DNA of 23,106 nt from positions 1 through 23,106 of the forward strand of contig CALHAT010000007.1 of assembly GCA_937934285.1 (NCBI GenBank). Reading direction: 5' to 3'. Positions 22,030 through 23,106 of this stretch are shown here, in pieces (positions within the stretch are counted from its first letter, which is position 1; every line of letters starts with the position of its first letter). The position numbers were made by a program, and so were the translations under genes. The notes under the pieces are model-generated. The model saw only the letters and a list, made by a program, of their open reading frames with translations. It ran no database searches and was not told the DNA's origin. Source of the DNA: Minisyncoccota bacterium (GTDB lineage Bacteria > Patescibacteriota > Minisyncoccia > UBA6257 > HR35).

Positions 22030-22632
22030 TTAATATACTACTTTACCAATAATATCTTTTTTTTCAACAAAACCAAACTGGGTGCTGTCTAAGGAACCAT
22101 AAATAAGATTTCCCAAAAGCAAATAAGCTCCCTCAGGAATTTTACCTTGATAAGATTTCTCATATATTCTAAGTAAGTTGAATTTTCGTCTATCTGAGAT
22201 TAGATATGGTTTATTTTCAAAATTTCTTAAAATTTCTCCATTAATAAGAATATACCAGCCACCTTTTCCTGTTTCTATTATTCTAAAACTATCACCAGGA
22301 ATTCCTTTGACAATTTTTATTAGAGGAGCGCTATTACCAGCATAAGAATATAGGACTATATCATTCCTTTTAATCTGATTACATTGATAATAATTAAGAA
22401 GAATTTTAATTTCTTGACCATTTTTTATTAAAGGTTCCAAAGAACTGCCTCGAACTATTCTTTTTTCTATATTTATCTCGCATTGTTGGTTGTTATTCTG
22501 ATTTTTAGGAATTTTTTTAATTTGTTGATAAGAAAATACTTGTTTCTGGAGTTTTTGTCCTAAAGCAAACACAAAAATCGCTATACCCATAACTATAAAT
22601 AGAAAATAGATTAAATTTTTTATTCGTACCAT
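22030..22632 (-). CDS. Signal peptidase I-like (S26 family) membrane protease
   Basis: 200 residues. One N-terminal membrane helix (about 6-25) is followed by the S26 catalytic region. The nucleophile region is RGSSLEPLIKNG (Ser64; usually S-M-x-P, here S-L-E-P). The general-base region is LIKIVKGIPGD (Lys106). The closing box LGNLIYGSLDSTQFG stands in for GDNRxxSxDSRxxG, with the GDN part degenerate. It probably cleaves secreted or surface proteins outside the membrane. It starts inside the last codons of the upstream glycine-rich gene (13-nt overlap), so the two are likely coupled and the protease may process that protein or its relatives. The changed Met-to-Leu and GDN residues suggest a specialised enzyme rather than the main signal peptidase. 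Confidence 0.82.
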   Translation of the reverse strand: MVRIKNLIYFLFIVMGIAIFVFALGQKLQKQVFSYQQIKKIPKNQNNNQQCEINIEKRIVRGSSLEPLIKNGQEIKILLNYYQCNQIKRNDIVLYSYAGNSAPLIKIVKGIPGDSFRIIETGKGGWYILINGEILRNFENKPYLISDRRKFNLLRIYEKSYQGKIPEGAYLLLGNLIYGSLDSTQFGFVEKKDIIGKVVY

Positions 22633-23106
22633 TCCACAATAACAAGTCCAGGTGCACCATTTCCTCCTGCATAGCCAGAATAATAACCTCCTGTGCCCCC
22701 TCCACCGCCAGCACCATAACCTTGAGCATTTTGTCCTGCATCGCCGCCTATACCAAAAAGCGTACCAGCACCACCACCACCACCACCAGTACCAGCACCA
22801 CCACTTGCACCTGGTATATACATTGTAGGATCCATTGTTGGTACATTACCATTAGGCGTCCCACCCCTATTTCTGGGACTACCACCGCTACCACCATAAG
22901 GAGGATTATAATAACCAGCACCACCACCACCACCACCTCTACCACCCCGAGCTATTAATTTGTTTCCAAAAGAAGAACTGCCACCACTTCCTCCCCCCAT
23001 ACCGCCTTGATTTAGTTGACCACCCGAGCCACCAGAACCACCGCTTCCAACCGTGATAGGAATATTTTCACCTGGTGTAACTGGCACTAATATTCTATAA
23101 AGCACT
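22620..23106 (-). CDS. C-terminal part of a glycine-rich surface protein (runs off the right edge)
   Basis: About 160 residues are visible, open to the window edge with no real start: the first in-frame GTG at 23105 is probably an internal Val. After PVTPGENIPITVGSGGSGG the protein is a long low-complexity Gly-rich stretch with Tyr/Asn/Pro islands, and it ends GAPGLVIVEWYE. A VTPGxxxxITVG opening and an xGLVIVEW/Y ending flanking Gly repeats are typical of the glycine-rich domain found at the C-terminus of large bacterial and phage surface or tail-fibre proteins. Codons are mostly GGT/GGA, giving (CCA)n runs on the plus strand (for example 22771-22788) that are prone to slippage. It overlaps the signal peptidase-like gene downstream by 13 nt. 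Confidence 0.75.
   Translation of the reverse strand, partial: VLYRILVPVTPGENIPITVGSGGSGGSGGQLNQGGMGGGSGGSSSFGNKLIARGGRGGGGGGAGYYNPPYGGSGGSPRNRGGTPNGNVPTMDPTMYIPGASGGAGTGGGGGGAGTLFGIGGDAGQNAQGYGAGGGGGTGGYYSGYAGGNGAPGLVIVEWYE

Noticed and set aside
22722..22958. Thr-rich plus-strand and Val-rich minus-strand open frames at the right end
   Set aside because: Both are shadow frames of the GGT/GGA-rich glycine repeat (ACC/CCA and GTG codons); the Gly-rich frame has the conserved domain ends.

Overview
This is a low-GC window (roughly 30% G+C) with short, tightly packed genes. It looks like a chromosome segment from a member of the Candidate Phyla Radiation (Patescibacteria, perhaps Parcubacteria-like). 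The support is indirect: trimmed housekeeping proteins, a prepilin fused to a LamG domain, a CPR-type Hsp20, a two-TM pilin-like protein, tRNAs without encoded CCA, and no Shine-Dalgarno motif that I could find before any start codon. UGA is used as a stop (many ATGA overlaps), which argues against the recoded CPR lineages (code 25). No marker in the window fixes the phylum.

Layout. Positions 1-396 hold no gene but form a repeat island: an AT-only hairpin, four palindromes centred on CGATCG, and copies of two dispersed repeats. On the minus strand follow the prepilin/LamG gene (397-1677) and a one-piece tmRNA (1724-2046). On the plus strand come tRNA-Ser(CGA) and a valS-prsW-hsp20-tRNA-Ile(UAU) cluster. 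A divergent pair follows: a two-TM protein (minus) and leuS (plus). Then come rnpB, yebC and a very acidic 56-residue protein with its own promoter and terminator. Next is a seven-gene coupled operon, tsaE-polA-histidine kinase-gltX-orf100-secD-secF (9898-17888). It converges with ftsK (minus), which diverges from smpB-pilin-like-yvcK. rpmG and tRNA-Trp follow. At the right edge lie a signal peptidase-like gene and the 3' end of a glycine-rich protein gene (both minus).

How the genes fit together. Translation dominates: three class I aminoacyl-tRNA synthetases, three tRNAs, L33, RNase P RNA, TsaE (t6A), YebC, and both halves of trans-translation (tmRNA and SmpB). The rest covers DNA replication and segregation (PolA, FtsK), protein export and envelope (SecD, SecF, signal peptidase, prepilin, PrsW) and stress response (Hsp20).

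Main points for a second look: (1) a dispersed repeat sits in frame, in the same reading frame, at the same inter-domain linker of both valS and leuS, with a third copy in the intergenic island; (2) the CGATCG palindrome array; (3) a recurring promoter layout in which a -10 box lies about 6-8 nt before the start codon, predicting leaderless mRNAs, including two divergent promoter pairs sharing a palindromic -10; (4) a rare tRNA-Ile with anticodon UAU; (5) a tmRNA tag read as ANRVPAFALS; (6) an unrecognised small gene in the yajC position upstream of secDF.
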